In this document: positions 46,580 through 57,413 of the stretch, piece by piece
Layout of the letters: each line of letters starts with the position of its first letter
Position numbering within the stretch: the first letter of the stretch is position 1
NCBI RefSeq assembly: GCF_018324205.1
Contig: NZ_AP023356.1
Coordinates: 2,249,501 to 2,313,500 of the forward strand
Reading direction: 5' to 3'
DNA length: 64,000 nucleotides
Source: Actinoplanes ianthinogenes
GTDB taxonomy: Bacteria > Actinomycetota > Actinomycetes > Mycobacteriales > Micromonosporaceae
Notes under the pieces: generated by a model
What the model saw: only the letters and a program-made list of their open reading frames with translations
The model's database searches: none
Told to the model about the DNA's origin: nothing
Translations under genes and position numbers: made by a program

Positions 46580-46843
46580 TCAGAGATGTCGGTACACGTC
46601 CTTGAGCTCGATGCCGGTGGCGATCATCAGGACCTGTGCCTGGTAGAGCAGCTGCGAGATCTCCTCGGCGGCCCGTTCCGGGCCCTCGTGCTCGGCGGCC
46701 ATCCAGGACTCGGCCGCCTCCTCGACGACCTTCTTCCCGATGAAGTGGACTCCGCGTTCGAGCGCGGCGACCGTGCCCGAACCGGGGGTCTGTTCCGCCG
46801 CCTTGCGCTGCAACTCGGCGAACAGTTCTTCGAACGTCTTCAC
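46580..46843 (-). CDS. hisE: Phosphoribosyl-ATP pyrophosphatase
   Basis: 87 residues from GTG 46843, starting [11 protein letters not shown], the full HisE length. All-alpha NTP-pyrophosphatase fold with [14 protein letters not shown] holding the metal glutamates. Second step of histidine synthesis, converting PR-ATP to PR-AMP. 46 bases ahead of hisG. Confidence 0.96.
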   Translation of the reverse strand: MKTFEELFAELQRKAAEQTPGSGTVAALERGVHFIGKKVVEEAAESWMAAEHEGPERAAEEISQLLYQAQVLMIATGIELKDVYRHL

Positions 46844-46921
46844 GGGGAACGATTGTTGCAGCTCATTACGGTCTGACGACGAACACCCCCAGCCCGTGGG
46901 ACGTCTTTTAAGCTGCCCGGC

Positions 46922-47794
46922 ATGGTCAGCCGTTTCACCCCCCTCCTCGTGGGTGGCGCCGCACTGGCGCTCACCGCTGTCACGGCCTGTTCCCCGGTCG
47001 AGGACAGCAACGCCTCCGGCGCATCCCCTTCCTCCTCCTCGGCGGACGCCTGTCCGTCCGGCGCCCTCGGCACCGTCGCCGCGGGCAAGCTCACCATCGG
47101 CACCGACGACCCGGCGTACGAGCCGTGGTTCAAAGACAGCAAGCCGGCCAACGGGCAGGGCTTCGAGTCCGCGGTGGCCTACCAGGTCGCCGAACGGCTC
47201 GGGTACTCGAAGGAGAACGTGGTCTGGACGTCGGTGACGTTCAACAACGCGATCGCCCCCGGACCCAAGGCGTTCGACTTCGACATCAACCAGTTCTCCA
47301 TCACCGACGAGCGCAAGCAGGCGGTGGACTTCTCCTCGCCGTACTACCTGGTCCGGCAGACGGTCATCACGACGAAGAAGTCGAAGATCGCCGGCGCCAA
47401 GACCCTGGCGGAGCTCAACAGCGCGAAACTCGGCGCCCAGGTCGGCACCACCAGCTACCAGGCGATCACCGACGTCATCAAGCCGGCCACCAAGCCGTCG
47501 GTCTTCAACAACAACGACGACGCCAAGAAGGCGCTGGAGAACGGCACCGTCGACGGGATCGTGGTCGACCTGCCGACCGCGTTCTACATGACCGGCGCCG
47601 AGCTCAAGGACGGCGTGATCGTCGGCCAGGTGCCGCAGGTCGGCGTGCCCGAGCAGTTCGGCCTGGTCCTCGACAAGGGCTCGAAGCTGACCGGCTGCGT
47701 CAGCCAGGCCGTCGACCAGCTGCGCGGTGACGGCACCCTCGCGGTGCTGGAGAAGACCTGGCTGTCCGACGCCGGGGCGCCCGAGCTCAAGTGA
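46922..47794 (+). CDS. Polar amino acid ABC transporter substrate-binding lipoprotein
   Basis: 290 residues. Lipoprotein signal with lipobox LTAVTAC (Cys23), Ser-rich spacer, then an SBP family 3 domain (about 48-290: [57 protein letters not shown]). It captures an amino acid outside the membrane. First gene of a three-gene importer; divergent from hisE. The ligand is not readable. Confidence 0.93.
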   Translation: MVSRFTPLLVGGAALALTAVTACSPVEDSNASGASPSSSSADACPSGALGTVAAGKLTIGTDDPAYEPWFKDSKPANGQGFESAVAYQVAERLGYSKENVVWTSVTFNNAIAPGPKAFDFDINQFSITDERKQAVDFSSPYYLVRQTVITTKKSKIAGAKTLAELNSAKLGAQVGTTSYQAITDVIKPATKPSVFNNNDDAKKALENGTVDGIVVDLPTAFYMTGAELKDGVIVGQVPQVGVPEQFGLVLDKGSKLTGCVSQAVDQLRGDGTLAVLEKTWLSDAGAPELK

Positions 47795-48630
47795 CATACG
47801 CGCCAAGTGAGCGGCAGCGGGAGCGGTTCGCCTACCGTCGCCGGCAGGCGATCCGCTCCGTCCTGCTCGCCGCCGGATCCACCGCGGTGGTCGGCACCCT
47901 GCTCGTCCTCGGGGTCACCGGGTCACCCGGCTGGCCCCGGGTCAAGCAGTCGTTCTTCAACCTGACGGTCGCGCGGGAGTACTTCCCGGCGGTGCTGGAG
48001 GGCTTCTGGCTCAACGTGCGGCTGTTCGTGGTCTGCGCGCCGCTGGCGCTCGCGCTCGGGTTGCTGATCGCGGTGCTGCGCACGCTGCGCGGGCCGGTCA
48101 CCTTCCCGGTGCGGGTGCTGGCCGCCGGGTACACGTACTCGTACCGGGGGCTGCCGCTGATCATCGCGATCTACCTGTTCGCGTTCGGCATCCCCGGGCT
48201 GCGGTTGCAGGGCACCCCGGACGTGGTCGTGCTGGGCGGGGCGGCCATCGTGATCACCTACGGGGCGTACCTGGCCGAGGTGTTCCGGGCCGGGATCGAG
48301 TCGGTGCACCCGAGCCAGGTCGCGGCGGCCCGGTCGCTGGGCCTGAGCTACCGGCAGGCGATGCGGCACGTGGTGCTGCCGCAGGCCGTCCGCCGGGTCA
48401 CCCCGCCGCTGCTCAACGACATCGTGGCGCTCCAGAAGGACGTCGGGCTGATCTCGCTGGCCGGTCCGATCGACGCGATCCGGGCCGCGCAGATCGGGGT
48501 GGCCAAGAGCGGGAACTTCACCCCGTACGTGGTGGCCGCCGTGCTGTTCATCCTGCTCGCCCTGCCGCTGATCGCCATCACCGACCGGGTGACGCTGCGT
48601 GCGGCCCGGGCACAGAACGCGGGGGCCTGA
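47791..48630 (+). CDS. Polar amino acid ABC transporter permease
   Basis: 279 residues. GTG 47791 overlaps the binding-protein stop (GTGA). About five membrane helices and the His/Glu/Gln/Arg/opine TM signature. The EAA loop is [35 protein letters not shown], which docks to the ATPase, followed by [26 protein letters not shown] single permease, so it likely forms a homodimer. Confidence 0.94.
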   Translation: MTYAPSERQRERFAYRRRQAIRSVLLAAGSTAVVGTLLVLGVTGSPGWPRVKQSFFNLTVAREYFPAVLEGFWLNVRLFVVCAPLALALGLLIAVLRTLRGPVTFPVRVLAAGYTYSYRGLPLIIAIYLFAFGIPGLRLQGTPDVVVLGGAAIVITYGAYLAEVFRAGIESVHPSQVAAARSLGLSYRQAMRHVVLPQAVRRVTPPLLNDIVALQKDVGLISLAGPIDAIRAAQIGVAKSGNFTPYVVAAVLFILLALPLIAITDRVTLRAARAQNAGA

Positions 48631-48631
48631 C

Positions 48632-49372
48632 GTGCTGCTCTCCTGCCGGAACGTCCGCAAGGTCTTCACCGGCCACGTGGTCCTGGACGACCTCAGCCTG
48701 GACGTCGGCGAGCACGAGGTGGTGGCGCTGATCGGCGCCTCCGGCTCGGGCAAGTCGACGCTGCTGCGCTGCGTGAACCTGCTCACCGAGATCGACGACG
48801 GGACGATCCACCTGGACGGCGAGGAGATCACCGATCCGCGGATCAACCCCGATCTGGTACGACAGAAGATCGGCCTGGTCTTCCAGAGCTACAACCTGTT
48901 CCCGCACATGACCGTGCTGGACAACATCACCCTGGCCCCGACGAGGGTGCACAAGCGGGCGGCCGCCGAGGCCCGCGACACGGCGATGGCCTGGCTGAGC
49001 CGGGTTGGGCTGGCCGACAAGGCCACCGCGTATCCGGACCGGCTCTCCGGCGGCCAGCAGCAGCGGGTGGCGATCGTCCGGGCGCTGGTCAACAGCCCGC
49101 GGCTGCTGCTGCTCGACGAGGTCACCTCGGCACTCGACCCGGAGCTGGTCGGCGAGGTGCTCGCCATGATCCGTGACCTCAAGGGCGAGGGCATGACCAT
49201 GGTGCTGGCCACCCACGAGATGGGTTTCGCCAAGCAGGTGGCCGACCGGGTGGCGTTCCTGGAAGCCGGCCGGGTCCTCGAACAGGGGCCGCCCGAGCAG
49301 GTGCTGGGCGACCCCGTCGAAGCGCGGACCAGGCAGTTCCTGACCCGCATCATCGAAGCCGGTCGGCTCTAG
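48632..49372 (+). CDS. Polar amino acid ABC transporter ATPase
   Basis: 246 residues from GTG 48632, one base after the permease stop. Walker A GASGSGKST (near 35-43), Q-loop FQSYNLFPH, signature LSGGQQQRVAIVRAL (near 140) and Walker B LLLLDEVTSALD (near 158) are intact. Its last 4 bases overlap the convergent ribH. Confidence 0.96.
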   Translation: MLLSCRNVRKVFTGHVVLDDLSLDVGEHEVVALIGASGSGKSTLLRCVNLLTEIDDGTIHLDGEEITDPRINPDLVRQKIGLVFQSYNLFPHMTVLDNITLAPTRVHKRAAAEARDTAMAWLSRVGLADKATAYPDRLSGGQQQRVAIVRALVNSPRLLLLDEVTSALDPELVGEVLAMIRDLKGEGMTMVLATHEMGFAKQVADRVAFLEAGRVLEQGPPEQVLGDPVEARTRQFLTRIIEAGRL

Positions 49373-49845
49373 TCCTTTTGGATCTCACGGATGGCGAGCG
49401 CGGCGTCGAGCACGGCGACCGTGCTCTGCCAGCCCTTGTCCTCGATCGAGTCCTCCAGGCCGGCCCGGTCCCGGGCCTGGCCGAGGCTGTGCACCGTGAG
49501 CACGCCGTGCGCGACCGGGGTCTGCTCGTCCAGCGCGACCCGGGTCAGGCCGGCCGTGACGGCGTCGCAGACATACTCGAAGTGCTGCGTCTCGCCCTTG
49601 ATCACCACGCCGAGGGCGACCACGGCGTCGCAGCGTTTCGCCAGCGCCTGGGCGACCACGGGCAGCTCGACCGAGCCGGCCACCCGGGCCACGACGAGGT
49701 CCGTGACGCCGCACGCCTCGGCGGCCGCCCGGGCCCGGTCGATCATGTGGTCGACCAGGTCGTTGTGCCAGCGCGAACCGACGATGCCGAGCCGCAGCCC
49801 GGCCGCATCGACGGGCTGTGTGTGCGGATCACCGAAGCCGGCCAT
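49369..49845 (-). CDS. ribH: 6,7-dimethyl-8-ribityllumazine synthase
   Basis: 158 residues. It condenses the pyrimidine and dihydroxybutanone phosphate in riboflavin synthesis, as a large oligomer. GIVGSRWHNDLVDHM, VAGSVELPVVAQAL and ALGVVIKGETQHFEYV (His of the active site) are the family motifs. Last gene of the rib operon, 46 bases after ribBA. Confidence 0.96.
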   Translation of the reverse strand: MAGFGDPHTQPVDAAGLRLGIVGSRWHNDLVDHMIDRARAAAEACGVTDLVVARVAGSVELPVVAQALAKRCDAVVALGVVIKGETQHFEYVCDAVTAGLTRVALDEQTPVAHGVLTVHSLGQARDRAGLEDSIEDKGWQSTVAVLDAALAIREIQKD

Positions 49846-49891
49846 CTGAACCCCCCTTTGTCGTCATTTTCACCCCTGCTTGCGTACGGGG

Positions 49892-51092
<1,201 letters not shown>

Positions 51093-51100
<8 letters not shown>

Positions 51101-51692
51101 TGCGGCTCCCCAGCATCTTCTCGACGTACTTGGCGATCACGTCGACCTCGAGGTTGACCGGCTCGCCGATGGCCTTGCTGCCCAGCACGGTGTGCTTGGA
51201 GGTGGCCGGGATCATCCCGACCGAGAAGGTGTCCTCGGTGACCGCCATGACGGTCAGCGAGACGCCGTCGACCGTGATCGAGCCCTTCTCGACCACGTAT
51301 TTCGCCAGCTCGGCGGGGAGCGAGAAGGTGACCACCTCCCACTGGTCGGCCGGCTCGCGGCCGATCAGTGTCGCCACCCCGTCGACGTGGCCCTGCACCA
51401 GGTGGCCGCCGAGGCGGCTGCCGAGCGCGGCGGCCCGCTCCAGGTTCACGTTGCTGCCGACCTTGAGCGCGCCCAGCGACGAACGCCGGAGCGTCTCCCC
51501 CATGACGTCGGCGGTGAACACCCCGTCCACGTTGTCGATGACGGTGAGACAGACGCCGTTGACAGCGATGGAGTCGCCGTCGCGGGCGTCCGAGGTGACC
51601 AGCGGCCCTCGGACGGCGATGACGGCCGAGTCCGCGGAGCCCTCGGTCAGGCGGACGATCTCACCCAGTTCCTCGACGATGCCGGTGAACAT
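51093..51692 (-). CDS. ribE: Riboflavin synthase alpha chain
   Basis: 199 residues, two lumazine-binding repeats (about 1-95 and 96-190), beginning [12 protein letters not shown]. It dismutates two lumazines to riboflavin. GVCLTVID and GVSLTVMAV are the paired repeat motifs. Start lies directly after the ribD stop (TGAATG). Confidence 0.96.
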
Positions 51693-52748
51693 TCAGTTCT
51701 CCTTTGAGCGGAGCGTGGCGGTGAAGCGCAGGTCGCCCCCGATCTGCGCGATGTCGGTGAAGTCGAGCTCCAGGGCCTCGGCGATGGTGCCGATCCCGGC
51801 GTCGACCAGAGCGGACCGGCCGGCGCCGAGCAGTTTCGGCGCGACGTAACCGATCACGCGGTCGACCAGACCGGCCGCGAGGAACGCCCCGGCCAGGGTC
51901 GGGCCGCCCTCCAGCAGCACGCTGCGGATGCCGCGGGTGTAGAGCTCGGTGAGCATGGCGTGCAGGTCGACGCGGCCGTCCGGCCCGCTGCCGGTCTCGG
52001 CCGTGGTCACGATCCAGGTGGGCGCGGCGGCGTCCCGGACGCGGGCCGTCTCCGGGGTCCGCCCGTGCGAGTCGACGACCACGCGCAGCGGCTGCTTGAT
52101 GGCGAGCGAGCCGTCCCGCAGGTCGCGCACGGTCAGCTGCGGGTCGTCGGCGACCACCGTGCCGACCCCGGCCACGATCGCGTCGACCGTGCTGCGCAGC
52201 ACGTGCACGTCGAAGCGCGACTCGCTGGAGCTGACCCACTGGCTGGTCCCGTCCGCGGCGGCCGAGCGCCCGTCCAGGGTGGCGGCGAATTTCCAGGTCA
52301 CGAACGGGCGGCCGCGGCGCACGGCGGTCAGCCAGGCGATGTTCCCCAGCTCGGCCTCGGCGCGGCGCACCCCGGTCTCCACCTGGAGGCCGGCCGCGCG
52401 CAGGGTGGCGGCGCCGCCGGAGGCCACCGGGTTCGGATCGTCGACGGCGATCACCACGCGGCGCAGGCCGGCCTGGATCAGCGCCTCCGAGCACGGGCCG
52501 GTCCGCCCGGTGTGGTTGCACGGCTCCAGGGTCACCACGCAGGTGCCGCCGCGGGCCCGCTCACCGGCCTGGGCGAGGGCCACGATCTCGGCGTGCGGGC
52601 CGCCCGCGTACGCATGGAAGCCCTCACCGACGACCGCGCCGTCCGGGCCGAGCAGCAGGCAGCCGACCACCGGGTTGGGGCTGGTCGTGCCGAGGCCCCG
52701 GGCGGCCAGCGCAATCGCGCGGCGCATCGCCTCGTCCTCGGTCACCAT
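51693..52748 (-). CDS. ribD: Bifunctional diaminohydroxyphosphoribosylaminopyrimidine deaminase / reductase
   Basis: 351 residues. Deaminase domain (about 5-145) with the zinc motif PHAEIVAL...TLEPCNHTGRTGPC; reductase domain (about 150-345) with VTWKFAATLDGRSAAADGTSQWVSS and LLEGGPTLAGAFL. First gene of the rib operon, 137 bases after the FMN riboswitch. Confidence 0.96.
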   Translation of the reverse strand: MVTEDEAMRRAIALAARGLGTTSPNPVVGCLLLGPDGAVVGEGFHAYAGGPHAEIVALAQAGERARGGTCVVTLEPCNHTGRTGPCSEALIQAGLRRVVIAVDDPNPVASGGAATLRAAGLQVETGVRRAEAELGNIAWLTAVRRGRPFVTWKFAATLDGRSAAADGTSQWVSSSESRFDVHVLRSTVDAIVAGVGTVVADDPQLTVRDLRDGSLAIKQPLRVVVDSHGRTPETARVRDAAAPTWIVTTAETGSGPDGRVDLHAMLTELYTRGIRSVLLEGGPTLAGAFLAAGLVDRVIGYVAPKLLGAGRSALVDAGIGTIAEALELDFTDIAQIGGDLRFTATLRSKEN

Positions 52749-52885
52749 CGGAACGGCAGTCCTCTCACGCGGTCAGGACACGCGCGGAGGGCAATGGGAG
52801 AAACGCCAAGAATCGGACACTCAGGGTACGCTTCGCGCACCCGGGTCCGGATGCGACCCCGTTGAGGGCACACCCGTCCGATTCC

Positions 52886-53060
52886 GCGCGCTGTCTCCCA
52901 TCCGGACTGTCTGATCGGGCTTTCGCCTGATCAACCGTCGGCCCTGGAGTCTCACCAGGTCCACCGGCCGTCGTGGTGCGGACGTCCGGGTCGCGGGCTT
53001 ACCGCTGCTTGCGCAGTGGATCACCGCCGGTTCGGAATTTCACCGAGTCCCGCCAGCGCG
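52886..53060 (-). ncRNA. FMN riboswitch (RFN element)
   Basis: Read on the minus strand, GCGCTG (53058-53053) pairs with CAGCGC (52893-52888) as the closing stem. Inside, in order, are the conserved blocks GGTGAAATTCCGAACCGGCGGTGAT, AGCCCGCGA, GGTGAGACTCCAGGGCCGACGG and AGTCCGGATGGGAGA (shown in part), which are the RFN signature. FMN binding would shut ribD-ribE-ribBA-ribH expression. The 137 bases to ribD contain the expression platform; no clear intrinsic terminator was seen, so control of translation is possible. Confidence 0.95.
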
Positions 53061-53122
53061 TGGTGGGTTAACCCCGAGTCTTGCACGCGCCGGCGGATTT
53101 GCCACCCCAGGGGCGAGGGATC

Positions 53123-54304
53123 TCACAAACGCTTGCCGGTAAGGGCCCCTACCAGGGTCGCGGCGTGCTCCACCTCGTCCTCGGTGTTGTAGTAGTGCGG
53201 GGAGAACCGGACCAGCGGCGGCGGGTTGCGCTCCTCGGTGTCGAACTGCTGGTGCGCCGGCTCGGTGCTGGTCACGTTCACCCCGGACTCGGCCAGCCGG
53301 GCCACCACCAGCTCCGACTCCACCCCGTCGACCGTGGCGGTGACGATCGCGCACCGCCGGCGCCCCAGGTCGTGAACGGTCACGCCGGGGGTGTCCTCCA
53401 GCAGCCCGCGCATCCGGTCGCCGAGCTCCTCGTTGCGCTTGCCGATCTCCGCCAGCCCCAGGTTCAGGGCCTGGTCGACGGCCACGCCGAGGCCGAGCAC
53501 CGCCGCGTAGTTGAGCTCCCAGGTGGCGAACCGCCGCGCGCCGGGCGCCCAGCCGAACCCGCGGGCACCGTCCCAGTCCGCCGACTGGATCTCCACGATG
53601 TGCGGGTCGAGCTGGTCCAGCACGCCGTGGCGGACCCAGAGGAACCCGGTGCCGCGCGGCCCGCGCAGGAACTTGCGCCCGGTCCCGCAGAGGAAGTCGC
53701 ACCCGATCTCCGCGACGTCCACCGGGAACTGCCCCACCGATTGGGTCGCGTCCAGCAGGTAGGGGACGCCCGCGGCGCGGGCGATGCGACCGACCTCGGC
53801 CGCCGGGTTGACCAGTCCGCCCGCGGTCGGCACGTGGGTCAGGCCGATCAGTTTCGTACGCCCGTCGATCAGCCCGGCCAGCGCGGACGTGTCGATCTGC
53901 CCGTCCGCGTCGTTCGGCACCACCACGACCTCGGCGCCCGCCCGCCGGGCCGCCTGAAGGTAGGCCAGGACGTTGCTGCCGTACTCGTTGCGCCCGGTCA
54001 GGATCCGGTCCCCGGGCCGCAGCGGCACCGAGTAGAACGCGGCCTGCCACGCGTGCGTCGCGTTGTCGAACAGCGCGATCTCGTCGGACCGCCCGCCGAG
54101 CAGCTCGGCCAGCCCGGAGTAGACCGCGGCGACCCGGTCGGCGGCCGCGTCGGCCGCCTCGTAGCCACCGATCCGCGCCTCCAGCCGCAGGTGCTCGACC
54201 ACGACGTCCAGGGTCTGCTGCGACATCAGGGCCGCGCCCGCGTTGTTCAGATGGATCCGATTGCGGCAGCCGGGCGTCCCGGCTCGAAGCGCGTCCACGT
54301 CCAT
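53123..54304 (-). CDS. Class V PLP aminotransferase (cysteine desulfurase / isopenicillin N epimerase type)
   Basis: 393 residues from ATG 54304. HLNNAGAALMSQQTLDVV opens as in the family; LLDATQSVGQFPVDV holds the PLP aspartate and glutamine, and CGTGRKFLRGPRGTGFLWVR the Schiff-base lysine (near 216). ARRFATWELNYAA follows. It could be a desulfurase, kynureninase-like or epimerase; no neighbouring Fe-S genes point to sulfur transfer. Divergent from a TetR gene with two operator palindromes between them. Confidence 0.9.
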   Translation of the reverse strand: MDVDALRAGTPGCRNRIHLNNAGAALMSQQTLDVVVEHLRLEARIGGYEAADAAADRVAAVYSGLAELLGGRSDEIALFDNATHAWQAAFYSVPLRPGDRILTGRNEYGSNVLAYLQAARRAGAEVVVVPNDADGQIDTSALAGLIDGRTKLIGLTHVPTAGGLVNPAAEVGRIARAAGVPYLLDATQSVGQFPVDVAEIGCDFLCGTGRKFLRGPRGTGFLWVRHGVLDQLDPHIVEIQSADWDGARGFGWAPGARRFATWELNYAAVLGLGVAVDQALNLGLAEIGKRNEELGDRMRGLLEDTPGVTVHDLGRRRCAIVTATVDGVESELVVARLAESGVNVTSTEPAHQQFDTEERNPPPLVRFSPHYYNTEDEVEHAATLVGALTGKRL

Positions 54305-54346
54305 CCCCGCAGCCTTGCAGATGCCCCGCCCTCGCGCATCCCGGCG

Positions 54347-54382
54347 TAGACAGTGTCTACCCCCTCTGGTAGACACTGTCTA
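54347..54382. promoter_or_regulatory. Two TetR palindromes between aminotransferase and tetR genes
   Basis: TAGACAGTGTCTA (54347-54359) and TAGACACTGTCTA (54370-54382) are each TAGACA-N-TGTCTA palindromes, 23 bases apart. The second ends on the A of the tetR ATG, so the regulator would bind over its own start, consistent with a leaderless autoregulated message. Confidence 0.85.
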
Positions 54383-54966
54383 TGCCCGCTGACGACGTCT
54401 TACGTGACCGGCTCGTCCGGGTCGGCGCCGAGTTGCTGAGCACCGAAAGTCCCGGCGCCCTCTCACTGCGTGAGATCGCTCGCCGGGCCGGTGTCTCGCA
54501 CGGCGCGCCGCGCCGCTGGTTCCCCACCCACAAGTCGCTGCTCTCGGCCATCGCCCGCTCCGGGTTCGCCGAGCTCAAGGCGCAGATCGAGACCGCGCTG
54601 CGGACGGCCGCCGCCGACCCGCGGTCGCAGATCACCGAGCTGGCCCGGATTTACGTACGCTTTGCCGCCGCGAACCGCGGCATGTTCGCGTTGATGTTCC
54701 GCCACGACCTGCTCGAAACCGGTGGGGAGCTGGGCCTGCGCGACGCCTCGCTGCCGCTCTTCCGGCTGCTGGTCGATCTGGTCGCCGCCGCCCGGCCCGC
54801 CGCCGACCCGCCGGCCGAGGTCACGGCCGCCGCGCTCTGGGCGGCCCTGCACGGCACCGCCCAGCTCTGGATCTGGGGTTCGCTGACGCTGGCCACCGGG
54901 GCCACCGACCCGGCCCCGTTCGTCGACGCCACCCTCGCCGCCCATCTGGGGAAGGACTCTCGATGA
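54382..54966 (+). CDS. TetR-family regulator
   Basis: 194 residues. Helix-turn-helix at about 24-60 (GALSLREIARRAGVSHGAPRRWFPTHKSLLSAIA) and a TetR_C_13/WHG-like ligand domain (about 85-190: YVRFAAANRGMFALMFRHDLLE). It probably controls itself, the divergent aminotransferase and the co-translated acyltransferase. Its last codons (GKDSR, stop ATGA) form the first copy of a 47-bp repeated start/stop cassette. Confidence 0.92.
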   Translation: MPADDVLRDRLVRVGAELLSTESPGALSLREIARRAGVSHGAPRRWFPTHKSLLSAIARSGFAELKAQIETALRTAAADPRSQITELARIYVRFAAANRGMFALMFRHDLLETGGELGLRDASLPLFRLLVDLVAAARPAADPPAEVTAAALWAALHGTAQLWIWGSLTLATGATDPAPFVDATLAAHLGKDSR

Positions 54967-55013
54967 CCCGCATGTCGCCGCTCGACGCCGCCTTGGGGAA
55001 GGACTCCCGATGA
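54963..55013 (+). CDS. Mini-ORF 1 in the cassette repeat (16 residues)
   Basis: MTRMSPLDAALGKDSR from ATG 54963, overlapping the tetR stop; its own stop overlaps the next ATG (ATGA). A side product of the repeat; may be translated by coupling. Confidence 0.35.
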   Translation: MTRMSPLDAALGKDSR

Positions 55014-55060
55014 CCCGCATGCCGCCGCTCGACGCCGCCTTGGAGAGGGACTCTCGATGA
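55010..55060 (+). CDS. Mini-ORF 2 in the cassette repeat (16 residues)
   Basis: MTRMPPLDAALERDSR from ATG 55010; its stop overlaps the plsC ATG at 55057. Has GGGGAAGGAC upstream. Same caution as mini-ORF 1. Confidence 0.35.
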   Translation: MTRMPPLDAALERDSR

Positions 55061-55707
55061 CCCGCATGCCGCCGCTCTACGCCGCCGCTCACCGCACCCT
55101 CGGCGCGCTACTGCGCGGATTCTGGCCGACCACGGTCACCGGTCTCGAGCACCTGCCGGCCGGCTCCGGCGCGATCCTCGCGGCCAACCACCACGCCATC
55201 GCCGACCAGTTGTTCCTCGGCATCAACACGCCGCGGCACATCGCGTTCTGGGCCAAGGCGGAGTACTTCCGCGGGTCCGGGCTGACCCGCCGGGTGGTGA
55301 CCGGGATGGGCGCCATCCCGGTGGAGCGGGCCGGCGGGCGGGCGGTGCTCAGCGCCTTCGACGCGGCGGTGCCGATCCTGCGGGCCGGCGGGCTGGTCGC
55401 GGTCTTCGTCGAGGGGACCCGCTCCCCCGACGGGCGGCTGTACCGGGGACGCACCGGGGCGGTCCGGCTCGCTGCGCAGGCCGGGGTGCCGATCGTGCCG
55501 GTCGGGATCCGCGGCACCGATCAGGTCCGGCCGGCCGGTCGCCGCCTCCCCCGGCCGCACCCGATCCGGCTGGACTTCGGCCCGCCCATCCCGGTGAAGG
55601 TGGAATCCGCCCCGGACGCCCGGCGGGTCACCGATGAGGTGGTTGCCGCGATCCAAGGCTTGACCGGCCAGGAATACGTCGCGAAGTACGCTCCCCCGCG
55701 TACCTAA
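55057..55707 (+). CDS. 1-acylglycerol-3-phosphate O-acyltransferase family protein (PlsC-like)
   Basis: 216 residues. PlsC motifs: NHHAIAD (H-x4-D, near 46), GAIPVERAGGRAVLSAF (near 86), FVEGTRSPDG (near 120) and VPIVPVGIRG (near 146). It acylates a lysophospholipid or related acceptor at the membrane face; no strong membrane helix. ATG 55057 is the third copy of the repeated cassette and overlaps mini-ORF 2. Ends 4 bases into the convergent response regulator gene. Confidence 0.92.
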   Translation: MTRMPPLYAAAHRTLGALLRGFWPTTVTGLEHLPAGSGAILAANHHAIADQLFLGINTPRHIAFWAKAEYFRGSGLTRRVVTGMGAIPVERAGGRAVLSAFDAAVPILRAGGLVAVFVEGTRSPDGRLYRGRTGAVRLAAQAGVPIVPVGIRGTDQVRPAGRRLPRPHPIRLDFGPPIPVKVESAPDARRVTDEVVAAIQGLTGQEYVAKYAPPRT

Positions 55708-56729
55708 ATCGGGTTTTGATCCTCGTCTTTGGCCTCGTTGCGGCGGCGGTCGATGGCGACGTAGGAGCCCGGCTGGGACTTGGCGACCTTCTTCATCTCC
55801 GAGGCGACCGCGATGACCATCCGCGGGTCGGTGAACTGCCGGCCGTCGGCGGTCGCCTGGGCGACCCCGATCGAGAGCGTGACCAGCGCGGCACGCTGCT
55901 TGTTGCCGCGGCGGTCGGGCACCTCGATGTAGCCGCGCTGCGCGTCCTTCTGGTCGTAGAGCCGGTCGGCGGCCGACTCGAAGTCGGTGACCATGCTCTT
56001 GGTCAGCGGCAGCACCTGGTCGGGGTGGCAGATGAAGACGAAGTCGTCGCCGCCGATGTGCCCCAGAAAGATCGACGGTTTGCCGGTGGAGGCGCTGGCG
56101 CGTTGCAGGCTGCGGGCCATGGCGGTGATGAACTCGTCACCGCGGTCGAACCCGTAGACGTCGTTGACGCTCTTGAACCGGTCGATGTCGATGTAGCCGA
56201 CCGAGTAGTCGCCGCCGGACCGGATCCGGTCGATGATCTCGCGGCGCACCCGGGCGTTGCCGGGCAGGCCGGTCAGCGGCGAGACCTCGCGGAACTCCTT
56301 GTTGCGTTTCAGCGTGGTGGAGACCCGGGCGATCAGCTCGGCGGTGTCGAACGGCTTGGTCAGGTAGTCGTCGGCGCCGGTGGTCAGGCCGACCACCTTG
56401 TCCACCGTCATGCTCTTGGCGGTCAGCATGATCACCGGGAGCGCGGAGGTGAGCGGGTCGGCCCGCAGGTTCCGGATCAGCTCGACCCCGTCCATCCGGG
56501 GCATCATCCAGTCGACCACGGCCAGATCGGGGCGGTGCTCCTCCATCAGGTCGAGCGCCTCCTGCCCGTCCCGGGCGCGGATCACCTCGAAGCCGTGCAC
56601 CTTGAGGTTGAACTCGACGAAGCTCGCGATGTCCTGATCGTCGTCGACGACCAGGATGAGGTCCGGTCGTTGCTCGTCGGCGTCGAGCCCGAGGTCCTCG
56701 ACCACGGGCCCCGGCTCGGAAGTGCTCAC
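55704..56729 (-). CDS. Response regulator with GGDEF-type domain
   Basis: 341 residues. Receiver domain (about 22-140): ILVVDDDQD, phosphoacceptor Asp in [11 protein letters not shown] (near 73), KPF lysine near 125. GGDEF domain (about 150-315), with signature GGDDF in place of GGDEF and an insertion before it; [24 protein letters not shown] is intact, so cyclic-di-GMP synthesis is possible but not certain. ATG overlaps the rpe stop by 4 bases, an odd coupling to a sugar enzyme. Confidence 0.92.
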   Translation of the reverse strand: MSTSEPGPVVEDLGLDADEQRPDLILVVDDDQDIASFVEFNLKVHGFEVIRARDGQEALDLMEEHRPDLAVVDWMMPRMDGVELIRNLRADPLTSALPVIMLTAKSMTVDKVVGLTTGADDYLTKPFDTAELIARVSTTLKRNKEFREVSPLTGLPGNARVRREIIDRIRSGGDYSVGYIDIDRFKSVNDVYGFDRGDEFITAMARSLQRASASTGKPSIFLGHIGGDDFVFICHPDQVLPLTKSMVTDFESAADRLYDQKDAQRGYIEVPDRRGNKQRAALVTLSIGVAQATADGRQFTDPRMVIAVASEMKKVAKSQPGSYVAIDRRRNEAKDEDQNPI

Positions 56730-57406
56730 ATCGAGTTCCCCATCCGGTTGGCGGCCAGTGCCCGAAGCTTACGCACCGCCTCGGCCGGGTCGGCCATGCC
56801 ATAGACCGCGGTGCCCGCCACGAACGCGTCCGCACCGGCCTCGGCGGCCTGCTCGATGGTGTCCGCGGCGATCCCGCCGTCCACCTCGATGCGCACGTCC
56901 AGGTGGCCCACGGCGACGCGGCGCCGCACGTCACGCACCTTGTCCAGCATCTCGGGCAGGAATTTCTGCCCACCGAAGCCGGCCTTGATCGTCATGATCA
57001 GGACGGTGTCCAGATAGGGCAACAACTCCAGGTACGGCTCCACCGGGGTGTCCCGGTCGATGGCCAGGCCCGCCTTTGCCCCGGCCGCGCGCAGCGTCTT
57101 GGCGAGCGCCACCGGGTCGTCGCAGGCCTCGGCGTGGAACGTCACGTTGTACGCCCCCGCCTCGGCGTAACCCGGCGCCCAGCGCTCCGGGTCGGTGATC
57201 ATCAGGTGCACGTCGAACGGGATCGTGGTCGCCTTGCGCAGGCTCTGCACGATCGGCAGGCCGAGCGTGAGGTTGGGCACGAAGTGGTTGTCCATGACGT
57301 CCACGTGCACCCAGTCGGCGGCCCCCTCGATGGCTCGCACTTCCTCGGCCAGGCGGGAGAAGTCGGAGGCGAGGATGCTCGGCGCGATGATCGGCGATGA
57401 TTCCAC
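56726..57406 (-). CDS. rpe: Ribulose-phosphate 3-epimerase
   Basis: 226 residues, TIM barrel. It interconverts ribulose- and xylulose-5-phosphate. [24 protein letters not shown] (metal ligands), [10 protein letters not shown] ([11 protein letters not shown] in place of the usual VNPGFGGQ) and [10 protein letters not shown] are present. GTG 57406 follows TACAAT by 7 bases, so the message appears leaderless. Confidence 0.95.
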   Translation of the reverse strand: MESSPIIAPSILASDFSRLAEEVRAIEGAADWVHVDVMDNHFVPNLTLGLPIVQSLRKATTIPFDVHLMITDPERWAPGYAEAGAYNVTFHAEACDDPVALAKTLRAAGAKAGLAIDRDTPVEPYLELLPYLDTVLIMTIKAGFGGQKFLPEMLDKVRDVRRRVAVGHLDVRIEVDGGIAADTIEQAAEAGADAFVAGTAVYGMADPAEAVRKLRALAANRMGNSM

Positions 57407-57413
57407 GGCTGAA

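Larger units (their letters stand above)
54946..55086 (+). repeat. 47-bp start/stop cassette in tandem
   Basis: Start/stop junctions ATGA recur at 54963, 55010 and 55057, exactly 47 bases apart. Each is preceded by GGGAAGGACTCTCG-like ribosome-site sequence and followed by ACCCGCATGYCGCCGCTC. The tetR stop lies in the first and the plsC start in the last. Confidence 0.9.
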
